DNA from: Pseudomonas sichuanensis
GTDB taxonomy: Bacteria; Pseudomonadota; Gammaproteobacteria; Pseudomonadales; Pseudomonadaceae
Reading direction: 5' to 3'
Assembly (NCBI RefSeq): GCF_003231305.1
Contig: NZ_QKVM01000020.1
Span: 1-64,000 of the forward strand
DNA: 64,000 nucleotides
The number at the start of each line of letters is the position of its first letter. Within the stretch, counting starts at the first letter, position 1. The notes below the pieces were generated by a model, which saw only the letters and a list, made by a program, of their open reading frames with translations, ran no database searches and was not told the origin of the DNA. Positions 29,023-38,051 of the stretch are shown here, one piece after another. Made by a program: the position numbers and the translations under genes.

Positions 29023-30585
29023 TTACGCCGGTGCCGAAGTCCGGATCAGGTGATCGAACGCTGCCAGCGAAGCCTTGGCGCCCTCGCCCACGGCGATGAC
29101 GATCTGCTTGTACGGCACCGTGGTCACGTCACCAGCAGCGAACACGCCGGGGATGCTGGTCTGGCCCTTGGCATCGACGATGATCTCGCCACGCGGCGAC
29201 AGCTCGACAGTGCCCTTGAGCCAATCGGTGTTCGGCAGCAAGCCGATCTGCACGAAGATGCCCTCCAGCGCCAGCTCATGCACTTCATCGGTGCTGCGGT
29301 CCTTGTAGCGCAGGCCGGTCACCTTCTCGCCATTGCCGATCACTTCGGTGGTCAGCGCGCGGGTGATCACCGTGACGTTCGGCAGGCTGTGCAACTTGCG
29401 CTGCAGCACCGCGTCGGCGCGCAGCTGGCTGTCGAACTCGATCAGGGTCACCTGGGCGACGATACCGGCCAGGTCGATGGCCGCTTCCACACCAGAGTTG
29501 CCACCGCCGATCACCGCCACACGCTTGCCCTTGAACAGCGGGCCGTCGCAGTGCGGGCAGTAGGCCACGCCACGGGCGCGGTATTCCTGCTCGCCCGGCA
29601 CGTTCATTTCGCGCCAGCGGGCACCGGTGGCCAGGATCACGGTCTTGGCCTTGAGCGAGGCGCCGCCGGCCAGGCGTACTTCGTGCAGGCCACCGTCAGT
29701 GGCCGGGATCAGCGCTTCGCCGCGCTGCAGGTTCATGATGTCGACGTCGTACTGCTTGACGTGCTCTTCCAGCGCCATGGCCAGTTTCGGCCCTTCGGTT
29801 TCCTGCACCGAGATGAAGTTTTCGATGGCCAGGGTATCGAGTACCTGGCCGCCGAAACGCTCGGCGGCAACCCCGGTACGGATGCCTTTGCGCGCGGCAT
29901 AGATGGCCGCCGCCGCACCGGCTGGGCCGCCACCGACCACCAGCACGTCGAAGGCGTCCTTGGCATTGATCTTTTCAGCCTGGCGAGCGCCGGCACTGGT
30001 GTCGATCTTGCCGAGGATCTCTTCCAGGCCCATACGGCCCTGGCCGAACACTTCGCCGTTCAGGTAGATGCTCGGAACCGCCATGACCTTGCGGCTTTCC
30101 ACTTCATCCTGGAACAGCGCGCCGTCGATCGCGACATGGCGCACGTTGGGGTTGAGCACCGCCATCAGGTTCAGTGCCTGGACCACGTCCGGGCAGTTCT
30201 GGCACGACAGCGATAAGTAGGTTTCGAAGCTGAACTCACCCTGCAAGCCCTGGATCTGCTCGATCACTTCGGCGCTGGCTTTCGAGGGGTGGCCGCCGAC
30301 CTGCAGCAGCGCCAGCACCAGGGAGGTGAATTCGTGGCCCATGGGGATGCCGGCAAAGCGCAGGCTAATGTCCGCCCCAGGGCGATTCAGCGAGAACGAA
30401 GGACGACGGGCGTCGCTGCCGTCCGCGCTGAAGGTAATGAGGTTCGACAGGCCGGCGATTTCCACCAGCAGGTCGTGCAATTCGCGGGACTTCGCGCCGT
30501 CGTCGAGGGAAGCGACGATCTCGATCGGCTGGGTGACCCGCTCCAGGTAGGTTTTCAGTTGCGATTTAAGCGTGGCGTCCAACAT
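29023..30585 (-). CDS. ahpF: alkyl hydroperoxide reductase subunit F
   Basis: A 520-aa flavoprotein that passes electrons from NADH to AhpC. The N-terminal tandem thioredoxin-like domain (1-190) contains CQNC ([11 protein letters not shown], about residue 128). The thioredoxin-reductase-like part has the FAD motif [12 protein letters not shown] (about 216), the redox centre AYCPHCDG (about 345) and the NADH motif VIGGGNSG. The start at MLDATLK has AAGGA upstream. It follows ahpC with a terminator-like hairpin in between. Confidence 0.98.
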   Translation of the reverse strand: MLDATLKSQLKTYLERVTQPIEIVASLDDGAKSRELHDLLVEIAGLSNLITFSADGSDARRPSFSLNRPGADISLRFAGIPMGHEFTSLVLALLQVGGHPSKASAEVIEQIQGLQGEFSFETYLSLSCQNCPDVVQALNLMAVLNPNVRHVAIDGALFQDEVESRKVMAVPSIYLNGEVFGQGRMGLEEILGKIDTSAGARQAEKINAKDAFDVLVVGGGPAGAAAAIYAARKGIRTGVAAERFGGQVLDTLAIENFISVQETEGPKLAMALEEHVKQYDVDIMNLQRGEALIPATDGGLHEVRLAGGASLKAKTVILATGARWREMNVPGEQEYRARGVAYCPHCDGPLFKGKRVAVIGGGNSGVEAAIDLAGIVAQVTLIEFDSQLRADAVLQRKLHSLPNVTVITRALTTEVIGNGEKVTGLRYKDRSTDEVHELALEGIFVQIGLLPNTDWLKGTVELSPRGEIIVDAKGQTSIPGVFAAGDVTTVPYKQIVIAVGEGAKASLAAFDHLIRTSAPA

Positions 30586-30616
30586 ACGGGCGATTCCTTT
30601 TTCAAACTTCGGATAC

Positions 30617-30650
30617 AAAAACGCCCAGGCAGGATCGCCCGGGCGTTTTT
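30617..30650 (-). terminator. terminator between ahpC and ahpF
   Basis: AAAAACGCCC pairs with GGGCGTTTTT across a 14-nt interior that pairs partly. It ends in a T run on the minus strand, 60 nt after the ahpC stop and 32 nt before ahpF. It should reduce but perhaps not abolish read-through to ahpF. Confidence 0.85.
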
Positions 30651-30710
30651 ACGGGGCGGTAGGTACTTCAGCTTTGGCGGCTGTCTACCGCCCGCGAGGT
30701 GCACATCGAC

Positions 30711-31274
30711 TTAGATCTTGCCGACCAGGTCGAGGGACGGTGCCAGGGTGGCTTCGCCTTCTTTCCACTTGGCCGGGCAGACTTCACCCGGGTGGGCGGC
30801 AACGTACTGGGCGGCTTTGACTTTGCGCAGCAGCTCGGCAGCATCACGGCCTACACCACCGTCGTTCAGTTCGACGATCTTGATCTGGCCTTGCGGGTTG
30901 ATCACGAAGGTACCGCGATCTGCCAGGCCGGCTTCTTCGATCAGTACGTCGAAGTTGCGCGAGATGATGTGGGTCGGGTCACCGATCAGCGGGTACTGGA
31001 TCTTGCCGATGGTGTCCGAGGTGTCGTGCCAGGCTTTGTGGGTGAAGTGGGTGTCGGTGGACACGCCGTAGATCTCGACGCCCAGCTTCTGGAACTCGGC
31101 GTAGTTGTCGGCCAGGTCGCCCAGCTCGGTCGGGCAGACGAAGGTGAAGTCGGCCGGGTAGAAGAACACGACGGACCACTTGCCTTTCAGGTCGGCTTCG
31201 CTGACCTGAACGAACTCGCCCTTGTGGTAAGCGGTGGCGGTGAACGGTTTGACCTGGCTGTTGATGATTGGCAT
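30711..31274 (-). CDS. ahpC: alkyl hydroperoxide reductase subunit C (peroxiredoxin)
   Basis: A 187-aa typical 2-Cys peroxiredoxin reducing H2O2 and organic peroxides. The peroxidatic Cys47 is in [13 protein letters not shown] and the resolving Cys166 in [10 protein letters not shown], both in their usual places. It opens [11 protein letters not shown] as AhpC does. It works with AhpF. An OxyR-like four-quarter site with 7-nt spacings lies 73 bp upstream of the start. Confidence 0.98.
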   Translation of the reverse strand: MPIINSQVKPFTATAYHKGEFVQVSEADLKGKWSVVFFYPADFTFVCPTELGDLADNYAEFQKLGVEIYGVSTDTHFTHKAWHDTSDTIGKIQYPLIGDPTHIISRNFDVLIEEAGLADRGTFVINPQGQIKIVELNDGGVGRDAAELLRKVKAAQYVAAHPGEVCPAKWKEGEATLAPSLDLVGKI

Positions 31275-31346
31275 GAGAGACGCTCCTTCATGGGGTTGGA
31301 ATCAGTTGATGGAGTGAATCCTACCGACTGCTCCGGCTGAAGGCTC

Positions 31347-31383
31347 ATTGGCAAAGCTCATGCTTGTGATTGGTTTTGGCTAT
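31347..31383 (-). promoter_or_regulatory. candidate OxyR binding site of ahpC
   Basis: On the minus strand: ATAG, 7 nt, CAAT, 7 nt, ATGA, 7 nt, CAAT. The OxyR consensus is ATAG-N7-CTAT-N7-ATAG-N7-CTAT. The spacing is exact and about 11 of 16 bases match. It lies 73-109 bp upstream of ahpC. Confidence 0.55.
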
Positions 31384-31443
31384 AAGGTGGGTTTATTAAT
31401 AGAAGGGATTGAGCTGAGCAAAGGATTGCGCGAGCCAGAAAGC

Positions 31444-31522
31444 ATCGCGGGGCAAGCCCGCTCCCACGCCTGAACCGCATGGAAGCGACGGTTCCGGCGT
31501 GGGAGCGGGCTTGCCCCGCGAT
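31444..31522. repeat. REP pair between ahpC and gor
   Basis: Perfectly complementary 27-nt arms (31444-31470 and 31496-31522) with a 25-nt spacer. The right arm ends 16 nt beyond the gor stop, where it may help end transcription. Confidence 0.9.
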
Positions 31523-31537
31523 TAGGGGTGACGCGGA

Positions 31538-32893
31538 TCAGCGGGTAACGGTACGCATGGTCACGAACTCTTCGGCCGCCGTCGGGTGCACGCCGATGGT
31601 CTCGTCGAACTGCTGCTTGGTCGCCCCGGCCTTCAGCGCGATGCCCAGGCCCTGGATGATCTCGCCGGCATCCGGCCCGACCATGTGGCAGCCCAGCACC
31701 TTGTCGGTGTCGGCATCCACCACCAGCTTCATCAGGGTCTTTTCCTGGATATCGGTGAGGGTCAGTTTCATCGCCCGGAAGCGGCTCTCGAAGACCTGCA
31801 CCTTGTGCCCGGCCTGCAGCGCCTGCTCTTCGGTCAAGCCCACGGTACCGATCGGCGGCTGGCTGAACACCGCGGTGGGGATGTTCTGGTAATCCACCGG
31901 GCGGTACTGCTCGGGCTTGAACAGACGACGGGCCACGGCCATGCCTTCGGCCAGTGCCACCGGGGTGAGCTGTACGCGGCCGATCACATCGCCAATGGCC
32001 AGAATGGACGGCGCGGTGGTCTGGTACTGCTCATCGACACGGATGAAGCCGCGCTCGTCCAGTTCCACACCAGTGTTCTCCAGGCCCAGGTTGTCCAGCA
32101 TCGGCCGGCGCCCGGTGGCGTAGAACACGCAGTCGGCGACCAGCTCGCGGCCATCCTTGAGGGTGGCCTTGAGGCTGCCGTCGTCGAGCTTGTCGATGCG
32201 CTGGATATCGGCATTGAACTGCAGATCCATGCCGCGTTTTTCCAGCTCTTCCTTGAGGTGCGTGCGCACCGAGCCATCAAAACCGCGCAGGAACAGGTCG
32301 CCACGGTACAGCAGCGTGGTAGCGGCGCCCAGGCCCTGGAAGATACCGGCGAACTCGACGGCGATGTAGCCACCACCGACCACCAGCACCCGGCGCGGCA
32401 GGTCCTTGAGGTAGAACGCCTCGTTGGAAGTGATCGCCAGTTCCTTGCCCGGAATGTCCGGCACCTGCGGCCAGCCGCCGGTGGCGATCAGGATGTTCGC
32501 AGCGCTGTAGCGCTGGCCTTCCACTTCCACTTCATTGGCCCCGGTGATACGCGCATGGCCGGTCAACAAGGTGACGCCGCTGTTGACCAGCAGGTTGCGG
32601 TAGATGCCGTTGAGGCGCTCGATCTCGCGGTTCTTGTTGGCGATCAGGGTGCCCCAGTCGAAGTGGCCTTCTTCCAGGGTCCAGCCGAAGCCGGCGGCCT
32701 GCTCCAGCTCATCGGCGACATGGGCACCGTACACCAGCAGTTTTTTCGGCACGCAACCGACGTTGACGCAGGTACCGCCCAGGTAGCGGCTCTCGGCAAC
32801 GGCCACCTTGGCGCCGAAGCCCGCGGCGAAACGCGCCGCACGCACACCGCCGGAACCGGCGCCAATCACAAACAGATCAAAATCGTAGGCCAT
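31538..32893 (-). CDS. gor: glutathione reductase
   Basis: A 451-aa FAD enzyme that reduces glutathione disulfide with NADPH. The FAD motif [11 protein letters not shown] is at residues 10-20, the redox disulfide in [14 protein letters not shown] (about 41-54), the NADPH motif [13 protein letters not shown] (about 175) and the C-terminal catalytic HPTAAEE (His-Glu pair). The start at [11 protein letters not shown] is the family start. It stands between ahpC and galU; the clustering with ahpCF suggests a peroxide-defence neighbourhood. Confidence 0.97.
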   Translation of the reverse strand: MAYDFDLFVIGAGSGGVRAARFAAGFGAKVAVAESRYLGGTCVNVGCVPKKLLVYGAHVADELEQAAGFGWTLEEGHFDWGTLIANKNREIERLNGIYRNLLVNSGVTLLTGHARITGANEVEVEGQRYSAANILIATGGWPQVPDIPGKELAITSNEAFYLKDLPRRVLVVGGGYIAVEFAGIFQGLGAATTLLYRGDLFLRGFDGSVRTHLKEELEKRGMDLQFNADIQRIDKLDDGSLKATLKDGRELVADCVFYATGRRPMLDNLGLENTGVELDERGFIRVDEQYQTTAPSILAIGDVIGRVQLTPVALAEGMAVARRLFKPEQYRPVDYQNIPTAVFSQPPIGTVGLTEEQALQAGHKVQVFESRFRAMKLTLTDIQEKTLMKLVVDADTDKVLGCHMVGPDAGEIIQGLGIALKAGATKQQFDETIGVHPTAAEEFVTMRTVTR

Positions 32894-32945
32894 GTAGTCA
32901 GTCTCCTTGGCAGGCGCCCAGCATAGCGCCGTTGCCTGCCACAAA

Positions 32946-32971
32946 CAAAAAAGCCACCCCGAAGGGTGGCT
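32946..32971 (-). terminator. terminator of galU
   Basis: AGCCACCC / GGGTGGCT stem with a 4-nt loop, followed by TTTTTT on the minus strand, 21 nt after the galU stop and 53 bp before the gor ATG. Confidence 0.9.
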
Positions 32972-32991
32972 CCTGGACCTGCCGGGCGAAC

Positions 32992-33831
32992 TCAGTACGC
33001 CTTGCCGGTCTTGTAGAAGTTTTCGAAGCAGAAGTTGGTCGCCTCGATGTAGCCTTCGGCGCCACCGCAGTCAAAACGCTTGCCCTTGAACTTGTAGGCG
33101 ATCACGTTGCCTTCGGCGGCCTGCTTCATCAGTGCGTCGGTGATCTGGATCTCGCCGCCTTTGCCTGGCTCGGTCTGCTCGATCTTCTCGAAGATGTCCG
33201 GGGTCAGGATGTAACGGCCGATGATGGCCAGGTTCGACGGTGCGTCTTCCGGCTTCGGCTTCTCGACCATGGAATCCACGCGGAAGATGCCGTCCTTGAT
33301 CTCTTCACCGGCGATGACGCCGTACTTGTTGGTTTCCTGCGGGTCGACTTCCTGGATGGCAACGATCGAGCAGCGATACTTCTTGTACAGCGCGACCATT
33401 TGCGCGAGCACGCCGTCGCCATCAAGGTTGACGCACAGGTCGTCGGCCAGTACCACGGCGAACGGCTCGTCACCGATCAGCGGGCGGCCGGTGAGGATGG
33501 CGTGGCCCAGGCCTTTCATTTCGGTCTGGCGGGTATAGGCGAACGAGCACTCGTCCAGCAGACGACGGATGCCGACCAGGTATTTTTCCTTGTCGGTGCC
33601 CTTGATCTGGTTTTCCAGCTCGTAGCTGATGTCGAAGTGGTCTTCCAGGGCGCGTTTGCCGCGGCCGGTGACGATGGAAATTTCATTCAGGCCGGCGTCC
33701 AGTGCTTCTTCAACGCCATACTGGATCAGTGGCTTGTTGACCACCGGCAGCATTTCCTTGGGCATGGCTTTGGTAGCGGGCAGGAAACGAGTGCCGTAAC
33801 CGGCTGCCGGGAACAAGCATTTCTTGATCAT
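32992..33831 (-). CDS. galU: UTP-glucose-1-phosphate uridylyltransferase
   Basis: A 279-aa enzyme making UDP-glucose from UTP and glucose 1-phosphate for LPS and exopolysaccharide. The nucleotide-binding motif [20 protein letters not shown] is at residues 6-25 and the LADD metal-binding Asp pair is near 130. It has the family's usual length. AAGGA lies 5 nt before the ATG. It is monocistronic. Confidence 0.97.
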   Translation of the reverse strand: MIKKCLFPAAGYGTRFLPATKAMPKEMLPVVNKPLIQYGVEEALDAGLNEISIVTGRGKRALEDHFDISYELENQIKGTDKEKYLVGIRRLLDECSFAYTRQTEMKGLGHAILTGRPLIGDEPFAVVLADDLCVNLDGDGVLAQMVALYKKYRCSIVAIQEVDPQETNKYGVIAGEEIKDGIFRVDSMVEKPKPEDAPSNLAIIGRYILTPDIFEKIEQTEPGKGGEIQITDALMKQAAEGNVIAYKFKGKRFDCGGAEGYIEATNFCFENFYKTGKAY

Positions 33832-34187
33832 ATACGTCCTTAACGTAGGGCTTTGCGTACGAATTCGGCGCAGTCTAATCAGGCGGAGGTCACCTTACAA
33901 TGCCCCCCCTGCTGTCTGCCGACGCCATCATAGAGACATCTCAGTGTAGTTAGTTCCGAGGCAACGTGAGAATTGCGACCAACTACCTCTGCAAAGACGG
34001 GAAACCACACCGTTTTTCAGGGTATTTCATCTTTGCCGGGCATGAAAAAACCACTCACTCATGACTCCAGATCAAAGGACCTTGGCGCCCCAACACCTTA
34101 ATCAAAACCTGTGAGTGCCGCACACTGCCACCTATCCGAACGATGCCGCAGCACGCAGCCCCGGCATCCCACCACAGGAGCAACCCC
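33832..34187. other. divergent galU / dkgB intergenic region
   Basis: 356 nt without a gene I can support. It must hold the galU promoter (minus) and the dkgB promoter (plus). It is less GC-rich than its surroundings in 33935-34080. I see no clear palindrome, terminator or small RNA. Confidence 0.5.
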
Positions 34188-34991
34188 ATGAGCATTCCAT
34201 CCTTCGGCGTTGGCACTTTCCGCCTGACTGGCCAAGCCGTCATCGACTCGGTCAAGTCGGCACTGCAGCTGGGTTACCGCGCCATCGACACCGCGCAGAT
34301 CTACAAGAACGAAGCCGAGGTCGGCCAGGCCATCGCCGAAAGCGGCGTGCCCCGCAGCGAACTGTTCATCACCACCAAGATCTGGGTCGACAACTACGCA
34401 GCCGACAAGCTGCTGCCGAGCCTGCGCGAAAGCCTGGCCAAGCTGCGTACCGACCACGTCGACCTGCTGCTGATCCACTGGCCGGCCCCCGGCAACGGCG
34501 TCGAACTGCCCGAGTACATGCAGGCCCTGGCTGAGGCCAAGAAACTGGGCCTGGCCCGCCAGATCGGCGTTTCCAACTTCAACATCGAGCTGACCCGTCA
34601 GGCCATCGAAGCCGTCGGCAAAGGCGAGATCGCCACCAACCAGATCGAGCTCAGCCCCTACCTGCAGAACAACAAACTGACTGCCTTCCTCAAGGAGCAG
34701 GGCATCACCACCACCTCCTACATGACCCTGGCCTACGGCAAGGTGCTGAAGGACCCGGTACTCGCCCAGATCGCGGCCAAGCACAAAGCCACCGTCGCCC
34801 AGGTAGCCCTGGCCTGGGCCCTGCAGCTGGGTTACGCGGTGATCCCGTCGTCGACCAAGCGCGAAAACCTGGCCAGCAACCTGCTTGCCCGCAGCCTGCA
34901 GCTGGATGCCGACGACATGGCGCTTATCGCCACCCTGGAGCGCAATGGTCGCGAAGTCAGCCCCGACGGCTTGGCGCCGGCTTGGGACTGA
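34188..34991 (+). CDS. dkgB: 2,5-diketo-D-gluconate reductase B (aldo/keto reductase)
   Basis: A 267-aa AKR-family NADPH-dependent reductase, the same length as E. coli DkgB and similar along its whole length ([53 protein letters not shown]). The tetrad is visible: Asp and Tyr in DTAQIY, Lys in TTKIW, His in LLIHWP. Substrates are probably 2,5-diketogluconate, methylglyoxal and other small carbonyls. AGGAGC lies before the ATG at 34188. Confidence 0.95.
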   Translation: MSIPSFGVGTFRLTGQAVIDSVKSALQLGYRAIDTAQIYKNEAEVGQAIAESGVPRSELFITTKIWVDNYAADKLLPSLRESLAKLRTDHVDLLLIHWPAPGNGVELPEYMQALAEAKKLGLARQIGVSNFNIELTRQAIEAVGKGEIATNQIELSPYLQNNKLTAFLKEQGITTTSYMTLAYGKVLKDPVLAQIAAKHKATVAQVALAWALQLGYAVIPSSTKRENLASNLLARSLQLDADDMALIATLERNGREVSPDGLAPAWD

Positions 34992-35002
34992 TCATCTGAA
35001 AA

Positions 35003-35029
35003 AGCCGCGCGGACGGTGGCCGCGCGGCT
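35003..35029 (-). terminator. GC-rich hairpin after dkgB
   Basis: A 10-bp stem AGCCGCGCGG / CCGCGCGGCT (35003-35012 and 35020-35029). Only the minus strand has a T run (TTTTT) after it, so as a classical terminator it faces left, although dkgB ends just to its left. It may still end dkgB by structure. Confidence 0.5.
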
Positions 35030-35160
35030 GATGCTGCAATTGTTCCGCCGCCTGCAATTATGAAGTGAGCCGGGCACGGATTTCCCTGCACAACCTGCAG
35101 GGCTAGCCTTCAAGCCGTGCACAGCATCCCGCTGACCACTTCAAGCAGAGGAATTGCCCA

Positions 35161-35625
35161 ATGTCCCGCCCTCCACTTCCGCCCTTCACCCGCGAAAGCG
35201 CCATCGAGAAAGTCCGCCTGGCCGAGGACGGCTGGAACAGCCGCGACCCCGCCAAGGTCGCACTCGCCTACACCCTCGATACCCACTGGCGCAACCGTGT
35301 CGAGTTCTGCCGCAGCCGCGAAGAGGCCCAGGCCTTCCTCACCCGCAAGTGGAACCGCGAACTGGAGTACCGCCTGATCAAGGAGCTGTGGGCCTTCACC
35401 GGCAACCGCATCGCCGTGCGCTACGCCTACGAATATCACGACGACAGCGGCCAGTGGTTCCGCGCCTACGGCAACGAGAACTGGGAGTTCGCCGAAGATG
35501 GCCTGATGCGCAACCGCCACGCCAGCATCAACGAACAACCCATCGCCGAAGCCGAGCGCAAGTTCCGCTGGCCGCTGGGGCGCAGGCCCGATGATCACCC
35601 GGGGTTGAGCGACTTCGGCTTCTGA
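35161..35625 (+). CDS. DUF1348 protein of the NTF2-like fold
   Basis: A 154-aa soluble protein. The DUF1348 pattern covers most of the length: [78 protein letters not shown]. The fold is the SnoaL/NTF2 cone used by many small enzymes, but no reaction is established for this family. An AGAGGAA ribosome binding site is upstream. It converges with the NEL-type gene across a 13-bp hairpin. Confidence 0.92.
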   Translation: MSRPPLPPFTRESAIEKVRLAEDGWNSRDPAKVALAYTLDTHWRNRVEFCRSREEAQAFLTRKWNRELEYRLIKELWAFTGNRIAVRYAYEYHDDSGQWFRAYGNENWEFAEDGLMRNRHASINEQPIAEAERKFRWPLGRRPDDHPGLSDFGF

Positions 35626-35630
35626 AGCCC

Positions 35631-35660
35631 GCGCGGCGCAGGCTTGCGCCTGCGCCGCGC
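35631..35660. terminator. hairpin between convergent genes
   Basis: A perfect 13-bp GC-rich stem (GCGCGGCGCAGGC at 35631-35643) with loop TTGC. It has no long T run, but it lies 5 nt and 10 nt from the stops of two convergent genes and probably separates them. Confidence 0.6.
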
Positions 35661-35670
35661 GTTGTGCCGT

Positions 35671-37047
35671 TCACAACGGATTGCGGGCGAAGATTTCTTG
35701 GGTCAGGGTTTCGATCAGCGTCTGCATCGCCGCCTCACGGGCCTCGGCCACCGCGCCGATGGCCGACAGGTATTCACCCTCGGGCAGATCGGCCTCCTGC
35801 AAACGCTCCAACTGCTCATGGAAGGGCTGGTCGGTGTGCTCGAAGCGTTGTGCATAGGTCTCGCGCAGGTGCGTCTGCCAGAACTCGCGCTGGGCCACCG
35901 ATGCCACCAGGCGCGGCGTGCGCTCGGCGATCAGCACCTGGCTGCGCACCGCCACCAGGCTGCGATGCGATACCTCGGCGCTGGTCGGGAAACGCATGTT
36001 GCTCGGCTGCCCGGGCAGGTCCAGGGCCTGCGCCAGGCCTACGCGGTACATCAGGCGGACCTCCACCTCGTCGTACTCGATGCCTTGGGCCGCGCGCCTG
36101 GCAATTTCCTCGGACGCCGCGCGATCGACCTCGTCGAGCCGGAACAGCGAGCGGCCCAGGCGCTGCAGGCTGCGCTCGGCCGCCAGGCCTGTCTGGCCAG
36201 CACTGTGCAGGTACACCCAGGATTGCACCTCAAGCAAGCTGAAGTTCAGCGCCACACTGTCGCTGCAGGTGCGCGGATGACCAGCCAGCTCGAACAAGCG
36301 TTCGCGCAGCCCGGTATTGGCGGCGCAGTTCTCGATCACACTCCAGGCCCGTACGGCCAGGTCACCGCGATGAAAGATGAAATCCTCTGTCCCTCGCAGA
36401 TCGGCGAGCAGTTGGTAAAAATCTACAGCCCCGGGCTCGTGCATCAAGCTGTCCCACTGCATACCCCGCAACAAGCGGTCGTCGGGCTCCAACAGTTGCA
36501 ACCAGGCGTCACGGTTCTGGACTGCGCTGTCGGTGTGCCGAACCAGGCGCTGCAGGCGGCGGGGCTCGGCCTGCAGAAACGCGCTCAGCCGTTCACTGCG
36601 GCTGCGGCGATCTTCATCGTCCGTCGGTACCGCCAGCACCCGCGCATCGCCCAGGATCTTCCCCACCTGCGCCTCACTCTCCGAGAAGTTGTGCAACGCG
36701 GCGGCCAGCAGGCTCTGGGTCTGCTGGTGGGTACTGATCGGCAAGGGAAGGCTGGCGGGCACCACGGGTTGCACTTCGGTCCAGACCCGCAGCAATTGGC
36801 AGGCCCGTACATCCAGGGAAAGGCCGCTGGCCTCTTGCAAGGCTTCGACCAGTAGCGGCTCGGCGAATGCATCGATCGCCAGCAACACACCCAGTTGCTG
36901 GTCAAGCGCATGCTGCGCACGCTGTTGGGCCAGCAGGCTCTGGCACAGCGCCCGCCGATGGGCCGTGGAGGCGCGGGTCAACCACGCCGGCAATGTTTGC
37001 GCGAGCAGCGCATCGTTCGAAACCGGTGACGGAAATGAGTGGGGCAT
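35671..37047 (-). CDS. compact NEL-type E3 ubiquitin ligase-like protein
   Basis: A 458-aa protein. Its C-terminal two thirds (about 195-450) match the NEL domain of IpaH/SspH-type bacterial E3 ligases as found in Pseudomonas, with the catalytic-site phrase RTCSDSVALNFSLLEVQ: Cys261 and Asp263 fit the C-x-D motif. Residues 18-90 resemble the start of the large dermonecrotic-toxin-like (DUF6543) proteins that normally carry NEL (LPAWLTRAS, FAEPLLVEAL). The leucine-rich repeats and most of the usual 1,000 or more residues between are missing. There is no signal peptide. Such proteins act as secreted effectors on host proteins; activity here is inferred. Confidence 0.85.
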   Translation of the reverse strand: MPHSFPSPVSNDALLAQTLPAWLTRASTAHRRALCQSLLAQQRAQHALDQQLGVLLAIDAFAEPLLVEALQEASGLSLDVRACQLLRVWTEVQPVVPASLPLPISTHQQTQSLLAAALHNFSESEAQVGKILGDARVLAVPTDDEDRRSRSERLSAFLQAEPRRLQRLVRHTDSAVQNRDAWLQLLEPDDRLLRGMQWDSLMHEPGAVDFYQLLADLRGTEDFIFHRGDLAVRAWSVIENCAANTGLRERLFELAGHPRTCSDSVALNFSLLEVQSWVYLHSAGQTGLAAERSLQRLGRSLFRLDEVDRAASEEIARRAAQGIEYDEVEVRLMYRVGLAQALDLPGQPSNMRFPTSAEVSHRSLVAVRSQVLIAERTPRLVASVAQREFWQTHLRETYAQRFEHTDQPFHEQLERLQEADLPEGEYLSAIGAVAEAREAAMQTLIETLTQEIFARNPL

Positions 37048-37250
37048 GATGTCCTCTGCGTGAATGCAACCAGGCAGCAGAACATCACCCCACCCTCGAT
37101 CCCGTGCGCTACATACTGCTGGCAAGCGCCGCGTCGAAACACTCGGCGTCCTGGTTCCTGGGCAGCCCAGGGTCAGCAGTTACTCAGGGGGAAGGATGTG
37201 CCAGGAGCTTTCGCCTGGCAAAGAGGGGATGACAGATTATCGGGCACAAA
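37048..37250. other. upstream region of the NEL-type gene
   Basis: About 200 nt between the NEL-type gene (minus strand) and the terminator of tRNA-Gly. It should contain the NEL-type promoter. I could not identify an HrpL-type or other special promoter element. Confidence 0.35.
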
Positions 37251-37277
37251 AAAAAGAGGCCTTAAAGGCCTCTTTTT
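37251..37277 (-). terminator. terminator of tRNA-Gly
   Basis: AAAAAGAGGCC / GGCCTCTTTTT, a perfect 11-bp stem with a 5-nt loop, flanked by an A run that reads as T8 on the minus strand. It lies 42 nt downstream of the tRNA-Gly 3' end. Confidence 0.9.
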
Positions 37278-37318
37278 CGTGATTTACAGAGATTGTTGCA
37301 ACCTCTGAAATCGATATT

Positions 37319-37394
<76 letters not shown>

Positions 37395-37457
37395 GTCGTG
37401 ATGGGGGCCATTCTAGCGATTTGTAGAACGGCGTCAACCCCTTGATTCAAAAAAGTT

Positions 37458-38018
37458 TTATTTCTGCTCAGAACCTTCGCGCAGGTGCGGCCAGGCGGCC
37501 ACCAGGTAGTGCACCATCGACCACAGGGTCAGGCCGGCGGCCACCAGCAGCAGGCCGTAGCCCAGCGCCACCCAGAAACTCATGGCCGGCGGGTTGGCCA
37601 GCAGGATCACCAGCGCCAGCATCTGCGCGGCGGTTTTCCATTTGCCCAGGCTGGACACCGCTACATGCGCCCTCGCCCCCAACTCGGCCATCCACTCGCG
37701 CAGCGCCGAAACCACGATCTCGCGGCCGATGATCACCGCCGCCGGCAGCGTGAGCCAGAAGTTGGCGTGCACCTGCACCAGCAGCACCAGCGCCACGGCG
37801 ACCATCAGCTTGTCCGCCACCGGGTCGAGGAAGGCGCCGAACGGTGTGCTCTGCTGCAGCCGACGGGCCAGGTAGCCGTCCAGCCAGTCGGTGGCGGCGG
37901 CGATGGCGAACACCGTGCTGGCGGCCATGTAGCTCCAGTGGTAGGGCACATAGAACAGCAGGATGAAGATCGGAATGAGCAGGACGCGTAGAACGGTGAG
38001 CAGGTTTGGAATATTCAT
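37458..38018 (-). CDS. pgsA: CDP-diacylglycerol-glycerol-3-phosphate 3-phosphatidyltransferase
   Basis: A 186-aa inner-membrane enzyme that makes phosphatidylglycerol phosphate. The CDP-alcohol phosphotransferase motif is complete: [10 protein letters not shown] then [11 protein letters not shown], giving D-G-x2-A-R-x8-G-x3-D-x3-D near residues 47-69. Four to five hydrophobic segments are visible. It is 33 nt downstream of uvrC. Confidence 0.97.
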   Translation of the reverse strand: MNIPNLLTVLRVLLIPIFILLFYVPYHWSYMAASTVFAIAAATDWLDGYLARRLQQSTPFGAFLDPVADKLMVAVALVLLVQVHANFWLTLPAAVIIGREIVVSALREWMAELGARAHVAVSSLGKWKTAAQMLALVILLANPPAMSFWVALGYGLLLVAAGLTLWSMVHYLVAAWPHLREGSEQK

Positions 38019-38051
38019 CGGTACGACTGGCTGCGAGTTGAGCCCGGCATT

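Noticed and set aside
33832..34187. A GacA-controlled RsmY/Z-type small RNA in the galU-dkgB gap
   Set aside because: I found no TGTAAG-N6-CTTACA activator site, no series of GGA-bearing loops and no terminator in the region.
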